Assembly: GCF_051628905.1 (NCBI RefSeq) | Contig: NZ_CP157575.1 | Coordinates: 372,001 to 436,000 of the forward strand | Source: Asaia sp037151935 | GTDB taxonomy: Bacteria; Pseudomonadota; Alphaproteobacteria; Acetobacterales; Acetobacteraceae | DNA length: 64,000 nucleotides | Reading direction: 5' to 3' | Part shown: one piece after another, positions 1 to 8,499 of the stretch | How positions within the stretch are numbered: the first letter of the stretch is position 1 | How the letters are laid out: each line of letters opens with the position of its first letter | Made by a program: the position numbers and the translations under genes | Notes under the pieces: model-generated | What the model was told of the DNA's origin: nothing | The model's input: only the letters and a program-made list of their open reading frames with translations | Database searches by the model: none

Positions 1-2
1 TT

Positions 3-848
3 GGGGTGACGATAAAGCTGGGTGAAGCTGTTGAGACGATCGAGACCAGAGACGGCAAGGCTGTCGGCATCAAGACAGCAGAAGGTGTGCAACCCGTGGA
101 CGCGGTGGTGGTCAATGGCGACTTCGCCCGCACTATCCAGAGCCTGCTTCCTGACGCCTCGCGGCGTAAATGGAGCAACGCCAAGCTGGCGACCAAGAAA
201 TATTCCTGCTCGACCTTCATGATGTATCTCGGCCTGCGAGGCACCATGCCCGAAAAGGCGCATCACACGATTTTTCTGTCGAGCGACTACGAAAACAATT
301 TCGCCGAGATCGAGGAAGGCAAGCAGATTTCGTCACGCGCCTCGCTCTATGTGCAGAACGCCTGCGTCACCGACGCGGCGTTGGCCCCTGAAGGATGCAC
401 CGCCCTCTATGTACTGATGCCCGTTGGCAATCTGCGTGAAGACGGCCTTGACTGGAACGAAGAGGCCATCGCCAAGGCCCGGCAGATCGTTTTCAAGCGC
501 CTTGAAGACGCTGGTTTCGGCGATGTCGAGAGCCGGATCATGGTCGAGAAGGTGGTCACACCGAAAGACTGGCAGGAAAATCACGACGTGCATCGTGGCG
601 CTGTGTTCAATCTCGCGCACTCACTGGGCCAGATGCTGCATCTAAGACCCCACAATCGTTACGAGGATGTCAAAGGCGTCTATCTTGCAGGCGGGGGCAC
701 CCATCCGGGTAGCGGATTGCCTGTCATTTTCGAAGGGGCGCGAATCAGCGCTGATCTCCTGATCAAAGACCTTGCCAAAACTCAGGCAACCCTCCCCGCA
801 ATGCCGGGGGCAGGCCTCGCCCTGATGCCTGAATGCTCGCGCGGATGA
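3..848 (+). CDS. crtN: CrtN/CrtI-family carotenoid desaturase, C-terminal part
   Basis: The reading frame is open to the left window edge, so only about the last 280 residues are seen. The FAD-binding N-terminus is missing. The visible part matches the C-terminal half of phytoene/diapophytoene desaturases and ends with the glycine-rich FAD-contacting segment LAGGGTHPGSGLP near residue 225 of the visible part, followed by a helix. Family members introduce double bonds into a C30 or C40 polyene at the membrane. A second CrtI-family enzyme, an acyltransferase and a CrtQ-like glycosyltransferase follow directly, so a C30 (diapo) pathway is the best reading. The next gene starts at or just after this stop, which indicates one operon. 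The exact step (desaturase or oxygenase) cannot be told from the fragment. Confidence 0.8.
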   Translation, partial: GVTIKLGEAVETIETRDGKAVGIKTAEGVQPVDAVVVNGDFARTIQSLLPDASRRKWSNAKLATKKYSCSTFMMYLGLRGTMPEKAHHTIFLSSDYENNFAEIEEGKQISSRASLYVQNACVTDAALAPEGCTALYVLMPVGNLREDGLDWNEEAIAKARQIVFKRLEDAGFGDVESRIMVEKVVTPKDWQENHDVHRGAVFNLAHSLGQMLHLRPHNRYEDVKGVYLAGGGTHPGSGLPVIFEGARISADLLIKDLAKTQATLPAMPGAGLALMPECSRG

Positions 849-871
849 GCGCCCATGCGGAGAATACTGCC

Positions 872-2428
872 ATGACGACTTCTTCCGCACCCGTTGTCAT
901 CATCGGCGCCGGGCTGGGAGGCCTCGCCGCGGCCTGCACACTCAGCGCCAGAGGCCACAAGGTGATCGTTTGCGAGGCCAATGACTGGACCGGAGGAAAG
1001 GCCGCGGAGCTGCGTCAGGACGGGTTTCGCTTCGATATGGGGCCGACCATTCTCACCCTGCCCTCGGTTCTGAGACGCATTTTCGGTGAAAGCGGATTGC
1101 GGATCGATGAGCGTCTCGATCTGCGCCGTCTCGACCCGCAATGGCGTTGTTTTTTCGATAACGGTCCGCCGCTCGACCTCGTCGAGGATATCGCACTCAT
1201 GGCGGCGGAGCTCGAAAAACGTCATAAAGGCGACGGCAAGGGCTACGAAGATCTTCTGGCCATGAGCGAGAAGCTGCACGACATATCCCGTCGCTTCGTG
1301 TTCTGGAAGTCGGTCGGCGGCTTGAGGGACACGCTCAACATTGGCGAGACCCTGTCTCCCGGCACCATGCGCGACGTGCTGTCCCTGCGTATGCATGCCA
1401 CGCTTGGCGCGGAGATACGCAAGCGCATCGCCAATCCGCAAGCCGTGCAGGTGTTCGATCACTTCACACAATATGTCGGCTCAAACCCGCTTCAGGCCCC
1501 AGCTGTGTTGACGGGCATCGCCCATATGCAGGTTGATGAAGGGATCTGGTATCCGATCGGCGGCACACGTGCTGTACCTCAGGCTCTGAGAAGGCTCGCC
1601 GAAGAAAACGGCGTGGTGTTCCGCACCAATTGCCGCGTCACACGCATTTTGCACGACTCTCGGCGGGTTCATGGCGTGGTCACCGAACAGGGCGAGACGA
1701 TTGCAGCGTCGGCTGTCATCTCGAACATGGACAGCGTGCGCACGATGCGCGAGCTGATCGACCGCCAGGCTGCACCACAAGCCTATCGCCGGTTCATGAG
1801 GCAATGGAAGCATCGCGAACCCGCCTGCTCGGGGGTTGTGCTCTATCTGGGGCTCGATCGTGGCTACGACCACCTCGCCCATCATAACTTCGTCTTCTCC
1901 CGCGATGCGGAAGAAGAATTCGATGCCATCTACAAACATGGTCGTCCTGCCCCAGATCCAACATGTTATCTGGCAGCCCCTGCCCGCACCGAACCCGAGA
2001 CAGCCCCTTCGGGTGGCGAAGCGCTCTATGTGCTTGTACACACCCCCTATCTTCGCCCCGGTCAGAAATGGACCGAAATGTTCCCCGGCTATCGTCAGGT
2101 CATTTTTGACAAGCTCAAAAAAGCTGGCGGGATGCCCGACCTCGAATCCCGCATCGTGACCGAGCACCATCTGACGCCAATGGACATCCATACGCGGTAT
2201 TCGCCGCAGGCTGGTGCAATCTACGGTCTTGCAAGTCATGGGCGTCTGGGGGGTGGTTTCAAACCCGCCAATCGCTCGCGTGACCTCGAGGGTCTCTATC
2301 TGGCCGGTGGCAGTGCTCATCCCGGGCCCGGCATGCCGATGGCGCTCATGTCGGGGTGGATTGCCGCCGATTGCCTCGATCTGGATCGCCGAGAGAACAC
2401 GAAGCCCGCCCTTGCCCGTGCCGTCTGA
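872..2428 (+). CDS. crtP: CrtP/CrtN-like FAD-dependent carotenoid oxygenase or desaturase
   Basis: A 518-residue protein with a complete Rossmann FAD motif IIGAGLGG at residues 10-17, the acidic ribose-binding Glu near residue 35, and the C-terminal signature LAGGSAHPGPGMP near residues 480-492. It belongs to the CrtI superfamily. In C30 pathways a second enzyme of this type (CrtP/CrtNb) oxidises the terminal methyl of diaponeurosporene or diapolycopene, and that is the inferred role here. I chose the ATG at 872 because GGAG lies 9 nt upstream. An ATG at 845 overlapping the previous stop would add 9 residues. The 3' end overlaps the acyltransferase start by 11 nt. No carotenoid synthase is present, so squalene-pathway enzymes elsewhere probably supply the substrate. 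Confidence 0.8.
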   Translation: MTTSSAPVVIIGAGLGGLAAACTLSARGHKVIVCEANDWTGGKAAELRQDGFRFDMGPTILTLPSVLRRIFGESGLRIDERLDLRRLDPQWRCFFDNGPPLDLVEDIALMAAELEKRHKGDGKGYEDLLAMSEKLHDISRRFVFWKSVGGLRDTLNIGETLSPGTMRDVLSLRMHATLGAEIRKRIANPQAVQVFDHFTQYVGSNPLQAPAVLTGIAHMQVDEGIWYPIGGTRAVPQALRRLAEENGVVFRTNCRVTRILHDSRRVHGVVTEQGETIAASAVISNMDSVRTMRELIDRQAAPQAYRRFMRQWKHREPACSGVVLYLGLDRGYDHLAHHNFVFSRDAEEEFDAIYKHGRPAPDPTCYLAAPARTEPETAPSGGEALYVLVHTPYLRPGQKWTEMFPGYRQVIFDKLKKAGGMPDLESRIVTEHHLTPMDIHTRYSPQAGAIYGLASHGRLGGGFKPANRSRDLEGLYLAGGSAHPGPGMPMALMSGWIAADCLDLDRRENTKPALARAV

Positions 2429-3191
2429 TCCGGCGCGCGCCTGCGGGCGGTCGCCTTTTCTGGCGCACTGGGTCGGGCGGGCGTTGCGTCATCGCGTCAG
2501 GAAAAGCTTCAACAGGATCCGGATTAGCGGCAGTTTTCCTAGGCTTGAGCCGGGACAGGGCATCATTCTCTACGCCAATCACCCGTCCTGGTGGGATCCA
2601 GCCGTCTTTTCGCTGATCCAGCAGCATTTCATGGCCGAACGGCCCGGATTTGGCCCTATCGACGCCCAGGCAGTCAGGAAATATCCCCTTCTCCAGAAGG
2701 CAGGGTTCCTGCCGCTCGATGGGTCTTCACCACGTTCCATCCGCCAGCTTCTGATCTCCTCGAGCGTCATCATTGACGCTGGCGGGGCGTTCTGGGTTAC
2801 CGCCCAGGGGGAATTTACCGACGCACGAGCGAGGCCTGTCATACTTCAGCCAGGCCTTGCGCATATCGTGCGGCGCAGCCCTCAGGCTCTGGTTGTACCC
2901 GTGGCACTCGATTATACATTTGGCACCGAAAACCGACCCGATATCGCCATACGTTTCGGGTCACCCATACGAGACTGCGCTCAATCCATTCGGGCGCTGA
3001 GCGCAGACCTCGCGCGGACACTCGAAGAGGCCTGTGACGACCTCGCGAGACAGGTCGTCATGAAGGATGAGGAAGCCTTTACAATGCTGCTTGACGGCTC
3101 GAGCGGGATGGGTGGGTTTTACGGCCCGGTCCAACGTCTGGTCGCGCTGGTAAAGAAGCGTCGGCATGAGCCCAGCCATGCGCGCCATTGA
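2418..3191 (+). CDS. PlsC-type acyltransferase of carotenoid cluster
   Basis: A 257-residue lysophospholipid-acyltransferase-like protein. It carries the HX4D catalytic motif as NHPSWWDP, with His55 and Asp60, followed by a conserved region of the PlsC fold. The start is a GTG at 2418 inside the end of the preceding oxygenase gene. No ATG fits without losing the N-terminus. The end overlaps the glycosyltransferase by 26 nt. In C30 glycosyl carotenoids (staphyloxanthin type) a fatty acid is esterified to the sugar. This gene sits where that acyltransferase would be, so acylation of a glycosyl-diapocarotenoate is inferred. It is a soluble PlsC-like fold, unlike the multi-spanning CrtO of Staphylococcus, so the shared role would be analogy rather than homology. 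Confidence 0.75.
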   Translation: MPSDPARACGRSPFLAHWVGRALRHRVRKSFNRIRISGSFPRLEPGQGIILYANHPSWWDPAVFSLIQQHFMAERPGFGPIDAQAVRKYPLLQKAGFLPLDGSSPRSIRQLLISSSVIIDAGGAFWVTAQGEFTDARARPVILQPGLAHIVRRSPQALVVPVALDYTFGTENRPDIAIRFGSPIRDCAQSIRALSADLARTLEEACDDLARQVVMKDEEAFTMLLDGSSGMGGFYGPVQRLVALVKKRRHEPSHARH

Positions 3192-4287
3192 AGTCAAAAC
3201 CCGTCAGCGCGCCGAGATCGCCCTCACCACCCTGGCCGTGTTCCCTCTTGTGCTGGGGCTGTTCAATCTGCGCGCCCTCTCGCGCGCGCCACGCCGGGCG
3301 CCCCGCGAAGATGAGGGGGTTTCTGTTCTTATTCCCGCGCGGAACGAAGCAGGCCAGATCAAGGAGGCGTTGGCCGCGATTATCGCAAATGGGCCGATAG
3401 TGCGCGAGATCATCGTCCTCGACGACCACTCATCCGACGACACGGTCGCCAGAATCCGGGAGGTGCGAGACGAGAGAATAAGGATCGTCTCAGGAGAAGA
3501 CCTGCCCTTGGGCTGGTGCGGCAAAAGCCATGCCTGCGCCCAGCTTGCCCGACAAGCCCGCCATGGCTGGCTGCTCTTTCTCGATGCCGATGTGCGGCTC
3601 GCGCCCGAGGCTGTCGCTCGCCTGATGGCCGTGACCGAGGAACAGGAGACGATCGCCTTTGTCAGTGGCGTCCCACATCAGGAAACCCACTCTTTCTTCG
3701 AGTGGCTGCTCCTGCCCTTCATCAACGTTCTGCTCTTCGGCTACCTGCCTCTTCCCCTCGACAAGGGTCGTTCGTCAGGTCTGGCGGCGGCCTGTGGGCA
3801 GCTTGTTCTGGTTAAGGCGCAGGCCTATCACGATGCCGGTGGGCATGAGGCCATCGGCTCGCGGCTGCATGACGGTCTGGCATTAGCCAGATCCCTGCGA
3901 CAGCACGGCTTTAGCACAAGGCTGATTGACGCCACCGATCTCGCTCATTGCCGGATGTACCGTAACGCAGGCGAAGTCTATACCGGGCTGATGAAGAACG
4001 CCGTAGAAGGTCTGGCCGGTCCGGTCGCCCTGCCTGTCTGGACGACGCTTCTTGCAGGCGGTCACATCCTGCCCTTCCTGCTTCACGCCTCCCCCTTGAT
4101 GAAGGTTGCCCGGGCGGCGAGCCTCGCCTTGAGGCTGCTCGTGGCCCTGCGCTGCCGTCAGGGCGTGCTGACGGTTCTGTTCAGCCCTCTCGGAACGCTT
4201 TTGCTGCTCTGGATCCAGTTTCATGCGCGTCTGCGCCACATGACTGGACGCCCCGTCACCTGGAAAGGACGTCTTTATGAGACATGA
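3166..4287 (+). CDS. crtQ: CrtQ-like family 2 glycosyltransferase
   Basis: A 373-residue GT-A fold glycosyltransferase. A hydrophobic segment at residues 20-36 is followed by the GT2 start VSVLIPARNEA (about 52-62), an Asp pair at 86-87, and the metal-binding DxD as LDADV (Asp140, Asp142). Further hydrophobic helices at about 180-200 and 280-350 suggest membrane attachment. The closest characterised relatives by motif and position are CrtQ, which glucosylates diaponeurosporenoate, and HpnB-like hopanoid glycosyltransferases. Lying between the acyltransferase (26 nt overlap) and the DUF2141 gene (11 nt overlap), it most likely adds a sugar to the carotenoid carboxyl group. Confidence 0.8.
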   Translation: MSPAMRAIEVKTRQRAEIALTTLAVFPLVLGLFNLRALSRAPRRAPREDEGVSVLIPARNEAGQIKEALAAIIANGPIVREIIVLDDHSSDDTVARIREVRDERIRIVSGEDLPLGWCGKSHACAQLARQARHGWLLFLDADVRLAPEAVARLMAVTEEQETIAFVSGVPHQETHSFFEWLLLPFINVLLFGYLPLPLDKGRSSGLAAACGQLVLVKAQAYHDAGGHEAIGSRLHDGLALARSLRQHGFSTRLIDATDLAHCRMYRNAGEVYTGLMKNAVEGLAGPVALPVWTTLLAGGHILPFLLHASPLMKVARAASLALRLLVALRCRQGVLTVLFSPLGTLLLLWIQFHARLRHMTGRPVTWKGRLYET

Positions 4288-4720
4288 GCCCGGTTTCTCT
4301 CGCCGATTGCTGACTGGTGTAATCCTGACCATTCTGGTGGCGCCTCTGCCTGCCCTTGCCGGTCCCGTGACGGCGATCATCGAGAACATACCGGATGATA
4401 GCGGCACCATCCGTGTCGCTATCTGCACGGAGGACGAGTTTCTCAAACCCTCCTGCCGCTACCATGCCGAGACGAAGGCGGTTGCGCCAAAAGTAAGCGT
4501 CAGTTTCGAAGATGTCCCTGAAGGGGTCTATGCTGTGCAGGCCTTTCAGGACCGCAATGGCAATGCAAAGCTGGACAGATCCTTTATCGGGATCCCTCGG
4601 GAGCCCATCGGCTTTTCACGCGATCCGAAGGTCAGCTACGGACCGCCGGGATTTGACGATTGTGCCGTCAAACTGACCCCGGCGGGTGGCGCGCTCGCCC
4701 TGAAACTCATTACGCACTAG
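4277..4720 (+). CDS. DUF2141 secreted protein
   Basis: A 147-residue protein with an N-terminal signal peptide (basic start, then a hydrophobic stretch ending at ALAG near residue 29). The beta-rich DUF2141 domain follows, with the family pattern FEDVPEGVYAVQAFQDRNGN and a C-terminal segment around IGFSRDP. It is probably periplasmic. The family has no established enzymatic function but is often found beside carotenoid genes. Here it overlaps the glycosyltransferase by 11 nt, so it is co-transcribed and translationally coupled with the pathway. A role in pigment binding or export is a guess from location only. Confidence 0.75.
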   Translation: MRHEPGFSRRLLTGVILTILVAPLPALAGPVTAIIENIPDDSGTIRVAICTEDEFLKPSCRYHAETKAVAPKVSVSFEDVPEGVYAVQAFQDRNGNAKLDRSFIGIPREPIGFSRDPKVSYGPPGFDDCAVKLTPAGGALALKLITH

Positions 4721-4764
4721 GAGTTCGGGAAGAACGTCTGGCTCTGGCAGGTAAGGATATATGT

Positions 4765-4796
4765 CTTCCCATCGACCCGATTGTGCCGATGGGGAG
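4765..4796. terminator. Hairpin between convergent genes
   Basis: A ten-pair stem (CTTCCCATCG with CGATGGGGAG, one G-T pair) and a 12-nt loop lie between the end of the DUF2141 gene and the end of the convergent TonB receptor gene. There is no T-tract on either strand, so intrinsic termination is uncertain. Position favours a transcription barrier for both operons. Confidence 0.4.
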
Positions 4797-4810
4797 ACAC
4801 GCTTCAGGTC

Positions 4811-7738
4811 TCAGAACGTCCGGTTAACCTGAAGGAACACATAGCGACCGATCATTGCGCCGGAATAGATCGCGTTGGCGGTGTTCGTCGCTGTGTCGAA
4901 AACGAAGGGCGGGTTCTTGTCGAGGATATTGTTCACACCCCCTTCGAAATTCCACTTGTTCCAACGGTAATTGACGGTCACGTCATGCGTGAAAATGCCC
5001 GGTGTGCGCCACTGTCCGGCCGTTTTAGACGTCAGATCTTCTGACATGTCGTTCCACACCATGCCGCCAGTGTAGTGAAGCATGTAAGTGAAGGTGAAGG
5101 CATTATGCTGCCACGATGCAGTCGTGTAATTGGAAACGCGCGGAATACCGTTGGGCATGCCCACTGCTGAAGAACCCTGGAAGAAAAGGCGCCCGGCATA
5201 ATTATACCACGATCCGCCCGGCTCGTTCTGCTGAAGATAGGAAACGATCTGCTGCAGGTTGTTCGACAGGGTCAGCGTGTTCGCGTGATTGATCCGGAAG
5301 CGATAGTCGAGATCGAAGTCGATCCCTGACGTCTTGAGTCCGCCCAGATTGTCATAAAGGGTGCTGACATAATTGATCTGCTGGTTGGACGACCGCACGA
5401 CATCGGCACAATATTGCGGTGCTGAACCTGTGTAGCAGGAATCAAGGACATACTGCGCGGAGACAGCACTGATCGCGTTCTTGATCGTGTAATGCCAGTA
5501 TTCGACCGACGCTGACAAGTTGGGGATCCAGCGAGGGGTGATGACCGTACCGACGGTATAGGTACGTCCCGTCTCAGGGCGCAGATTCTTGTTGCCGCCG
5601 CTGATGGAAGGCACCTGCCCCGAATTGGCCACCTCGAACGTGGCTGGGTTGATCCCTTGCTTCATGCAGTTGGCAACTACAGTCGGGCTGGTCGCTCCCG
5701 AGCAGGGATCGTTTGCCGCTGCATAGCCCAGCGACTGGCCCTGGTAGAGCTCATAAACGTTAGGCTGGCGATAGGAAGTACCGAGAGTCGCACGGAAGCG
5801 GATATCGCGGATCGGCGCCCAGTTGATGCCGACCTTCCAGTTCTGGGTGTTGCCGAAAGTGTTGTAATGCGACCAGCGTCCCTGGGCGTCGACGGTCAGA
5901 TCCTTGGCAAGAAATGCATCGCGCAACAGCGGCAGCTTGGCCTCGCCATAAATCTCGGTCGCGTTGAAGCCACCACCTGTATAGGACTGGGTGTTGCCGG
6001 TCGTGTCACCATTGACGGCAAGCGGATCGGGCGCATAGCTGAGCTGCTCGCTACGGTGTTCAAGACCAAACGCCAGCCCCAGATCGCCACCATGCTGGTA
6101 AGGCATCTTGACGACCTTGTCGTTATTCACACGCAGATTGAAATCGCGGATCATGTATTGCGAATGATCGTGCTGGTTGAACTTGGCATAGGACGCGCCC
6201 TGCTGCGACATCGGAGCGAACGGGCTTTGCAGCGTGCATCCGGCGGCAGCCTGACACACCGAAGGATCGTAGACCACGCCGCTGCTGGCATCGGTCGGAT
6301 CGGTCTGTCGGATGCCGTATTCCTGCAGGATATGGCGATAATTACCCATATTATTGGTGTCATAACGCGCCTGACTTACGCCGTAGCCCATCGAAGCATC
6401 GTAATACCAGTTATGGGTAATCAGACCGTTCATGCCACCGGTGATCTGAACGTTATCGGTCGCATATTCCTGTCGACGGTTCCCAAGATCGGTATAGCGC
6501 TTCTGCACGATCGTATCGACGCCGAACGGGTTATAGGGCGCCCCGGCAGGAAGGGTCAGCGGATTGGAAAGCTGCGACGGATAGATCGACCCGGCAACGG
6601 GCGATGGCGCCAGTGAGGCGGCTGCCGTCTTGTGCGCATAGCGGACATTGGCATAGAGATTGAAGTGGTCGCTAAACTTGTAATGCGCGTCGCCCGAAAG
6701 AACAGAGTTCTGCACATAATTCGTCAGGCTCTGGTCATTGCCGTAATTATAGCGGTTAGCCGCAGTATATTTCGAGAAGGTTGACCCATCGTTATTCGAA
6801 ATCAGCCCGGCGCCCGGGCCGCTCAGAACGCGCGTATTGGCTGCATAACCCGAACCGTATATCGGCGGCACGCCGGGATCGTTCGAGGCCTGAACGAGGC
6901 GTGACCAGTCACGGTCTCGCTGCATCACCGGCCCCTGGGTGAGGTACTGACCCGAAAGCGTGATGTTGCCCTTGTCGTGATCGAAGTTCCACCCCTTGTA
7001 GCCCGAGATCAGACCTGTACGTGAATCGCCCTGATCGGTAATACCGCCACGAATGGTCATGCCACCGGTAGTCAGGTCGTGACGCAGCTTGATGTTGACG
7101 ACACCCGAGACCGCATCGGCGCCGTAAAGCTCCGAGCCGCCGTCTTTCAGGATTTCCACGCTCGCAATCTGCTCGATCGGAATGGTATTGAGATCCACAC
7201 AGGCAGCGCCTGGGTCCTGCGCAACGCGCTTGCCGTCGATCAGAACCAGAACGCGCTTCGAGCTAAGATTACGGATATCGGTGCAGGACACACCGCCAAA
7301 GCCGTTCGTCTGGGTGTTGGATGCGCCCGAATTTCCAATTGAGGGCAGGCGCTGCAGATAATCGCCCAGCGTCGTCGCTGCCGTTTGCTGGATCTGCTTG
7401 GCCGTGACGATCTGAACCGGATTGGCGTTCTGATTGTTCGAGCTGCGCAGCATCGAGCCTGTAACGACGATATTCTCGTTACCGCCGTCAGTCATGGCGG
7501 TGGAGAGCACGCGTGCGCGGCTCGCCGGCTTGGCGGCAGGCGCAGCCGTCGGGATGGCCGCACGGCTGCCGTCAGTCGCTACCACACTCTGCTTGACCGC
7601 AGGTTTCACGCTGCTGGCGGCGCGATGGGTAGCGTGTTTATGCGCCGGAGTTGCAGCAATTGCTGCAGTAACGCCGCACCACGACGACGTGAGAACGGTG
7701 GCACCGAGAACCCTTGCGAGGATCGAATGGCACTTCAT
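4811..7738 (-). CDS. TonB-dependent outer membrane receptor
   Basis: A 975-residue receptor. It has a signal peptide, an Ala/Lys-rich linker to about residue 95, then the plug domain: IVVTGSMLRSS, the RVLVLIDGKRV motif, and VEILKDGGSELYGADAVSGVVNI. A long 22-strand barrel follows and ends in NRTF with a terminal Phe, the usual outer-membrane targeting end. It resembles the large Oar/VTGS-type receptors common in alphaproteobacteria, for which substrates cannot be assigned from sequence. The start at 7738 was chosen because it begins the signal peptide. The longer frame upstream has no such feature. The gene is transcribed alone and ends convergent with the carotenoid operon. Confidence 0.9.
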   Translation of the reverse strand: MKCHSILARVLGATVLTSSWCGVTAAIAATPAHKHATHRAASSVKPAVKQSVVATDGSRAAIPTAAPAAKPASRARVLSTAMTDGGNENIVVTGSMLRSSNNQNANPVQIVTAKQIQQTAATTLGDYLQRLPSIGNSGASNTQTNGFGGVSCTDIRNLSSKRVLVLIDGKRVAQDPGAACVDLNTIPIEQIASVEILKDGGSELYGADAVSGVVNIKLRHDLTTGGMTIRGGITDQGDSRTGLISGYKGWNFDHDKGNITLSGQYLTQGPVMQRDRDWSRLVQASNDPGVPPIYGSGYAANTRVLSGPGAGLISNNDGSTFSKYTAANRYNYGNDQSLTNYVQNSVLSGDAHYKFSDHFNLYANVRYAHKTAAASLAPSPVAGSIYPSQLSNPLTLPAGAPYNPFGVDTIVQKRYTDLGNRRQEYATDNVQITGGMNGLITHNWYYDASMGYGVSQARYDTNNMGNYRHILQEYGIRQTDPTDASSGVVYDPSVCQAAAGCTLQSPFAPMSQQGASYAKFNQHDHSQYMIRDFNLRVNNDKVVKMPYQHGGDLGLAFGLEHRSEQLSYAPDPLAVNGDTTGNTQSYTGGGFNATEIYGEAKLPLLRDAFLAKDLTVDAQGRWSHYNTFGNTQNWKVGINWAPIRDIRFRATLGTSYRQPNVYELYQGQSLGYAAANDPCSGATSPTVVANCMKQGINPATFEVANSGQVPSISGGNKNLRPETGRTYTVGTVITPRWIPNLSASVEYWHYTIKNAISAVSAQYVLDSCYTGSAPQYCADVVRSSNQQINYVSTLYDNLGGLKTSGIDFDLDYRFRINHANTLTLSNNLQQIVSYLQQNEPGGSWYNYAGRLFFQGSSAVGMPNGIPRVSNYTTASWQHNAFTFTYMLHYTGGMVWNDMSEDLTSKTAGQWRTPGIFTHDVTVNYRWNKWNFEGGVNNILDKNPPFVFDTATNTANAIYSGAMIGRYVFLQVNRTF

Positions 7739-8168
7739 ACAGAAAGTCACCCAAGGAGAGAGGAGAAACAATGTTTCGATACGGTTTCGTCGCAGAAACA
7801 CCGTATGTCGTGCAACGGTCAGGGTTACGAAATCGAAAAGAAACGCAATAATGCAACAATTATGTTGTAAGCGCGCAACATTCGTTAACAATGCTTGCTG
7901 CCCCCGCACGCAGAGGACGATGTGCGGCGCGGCTCACCGAACATGGCTCTCTCTTTCCCGTCTGCGGTAATAGCGAGGAGGTCTGGCGCCTCAGGCGTTG
8001 AACGGCAGGATGATTGGCGAATGGTAGCGGCACATTCTCAGGAATTGCGCCCCTGAAGAACGCCGAAATCATCCTCCGACAACTATCGGCTTTACTCAGT
8101 GGTCATGTTTCTTTATCGTAACATTAACGCTGACGGAGACTAGAATTGCTTACAAAGTGCGGTGACCC
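7739..8168. other. Intergenic region, divergent promoters
   Basis: A 430-nt gap between the divergent receptor gene and the small membrane protein gene. The middle part (about 7830-7890) is AT-rich with runs such as AATAATGCAACAATTATG and probably holds the receptor promoter. I see no RNA gene or open frame with good support. Confidence 0.5.
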
Positions 8169-8462
8169 ATGAAGATCTATGCTCTGGCGGGTGCTTTTGG
8201 CATTGTATTTTTCCTGATGCCAAGCCTTGTCGCCCTCATGCTGCGACGGTCTTACCTGCGCCAGTTATTTGTCTGCAATCTTGCGACCGGGCTCACCTTT
8301 GCGGGGTGGCTTGGAACGCTGTCATGGGCGCTGACCAATAAGCCGTATCCATTCGATGCGCGCAAAAACCCGAAAACAAGGCTTGCAAGCCTCATGTTTC
8401 TGGGCGCCTTCTTAATCGAAATCGGCGCTATTGCAGTGGGGTTCTACGTCCATCGGCGCTGA
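8169..8462 (+). CDS. Imm-like superinfection immunity membrane protein
   Basis: A 97-residue, very hydrophobic protein with three predicted membrane segments (about residues 5-25, 33-55 and 73-93). The overall pattern is that of the T4 Imm superinfection-immunity family, including a central GW..LSWALTNKPY segment. In phage T4, Imm blocks DNA entry of a second phage. In bacterial chromosomes such small proteins are widespread and their role is not established. It stands alone, not within a prophage. It could equally be a general small membrane protein of unknown job. Confidence 0.6.
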   Translation: MKIYALAGAFGIVFFLMPSLVALMLRRSYLRQLFVCNLATGLTFAGWLGTLSWALTNKPYPFDARKNPKTRLASLMFLGAFLIEIGAIAVGFYVHRR

Positions 8463-8499
8463 GAAAGAGCGGCACGTCAGATTCCCGGTCAGAGGTTTT

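Noticed and set aside
5657..6616. 319-codon plus-strand frame inside the receptor gene
   Set aside because: Antisense shadow of a well-defined TonB receptor.
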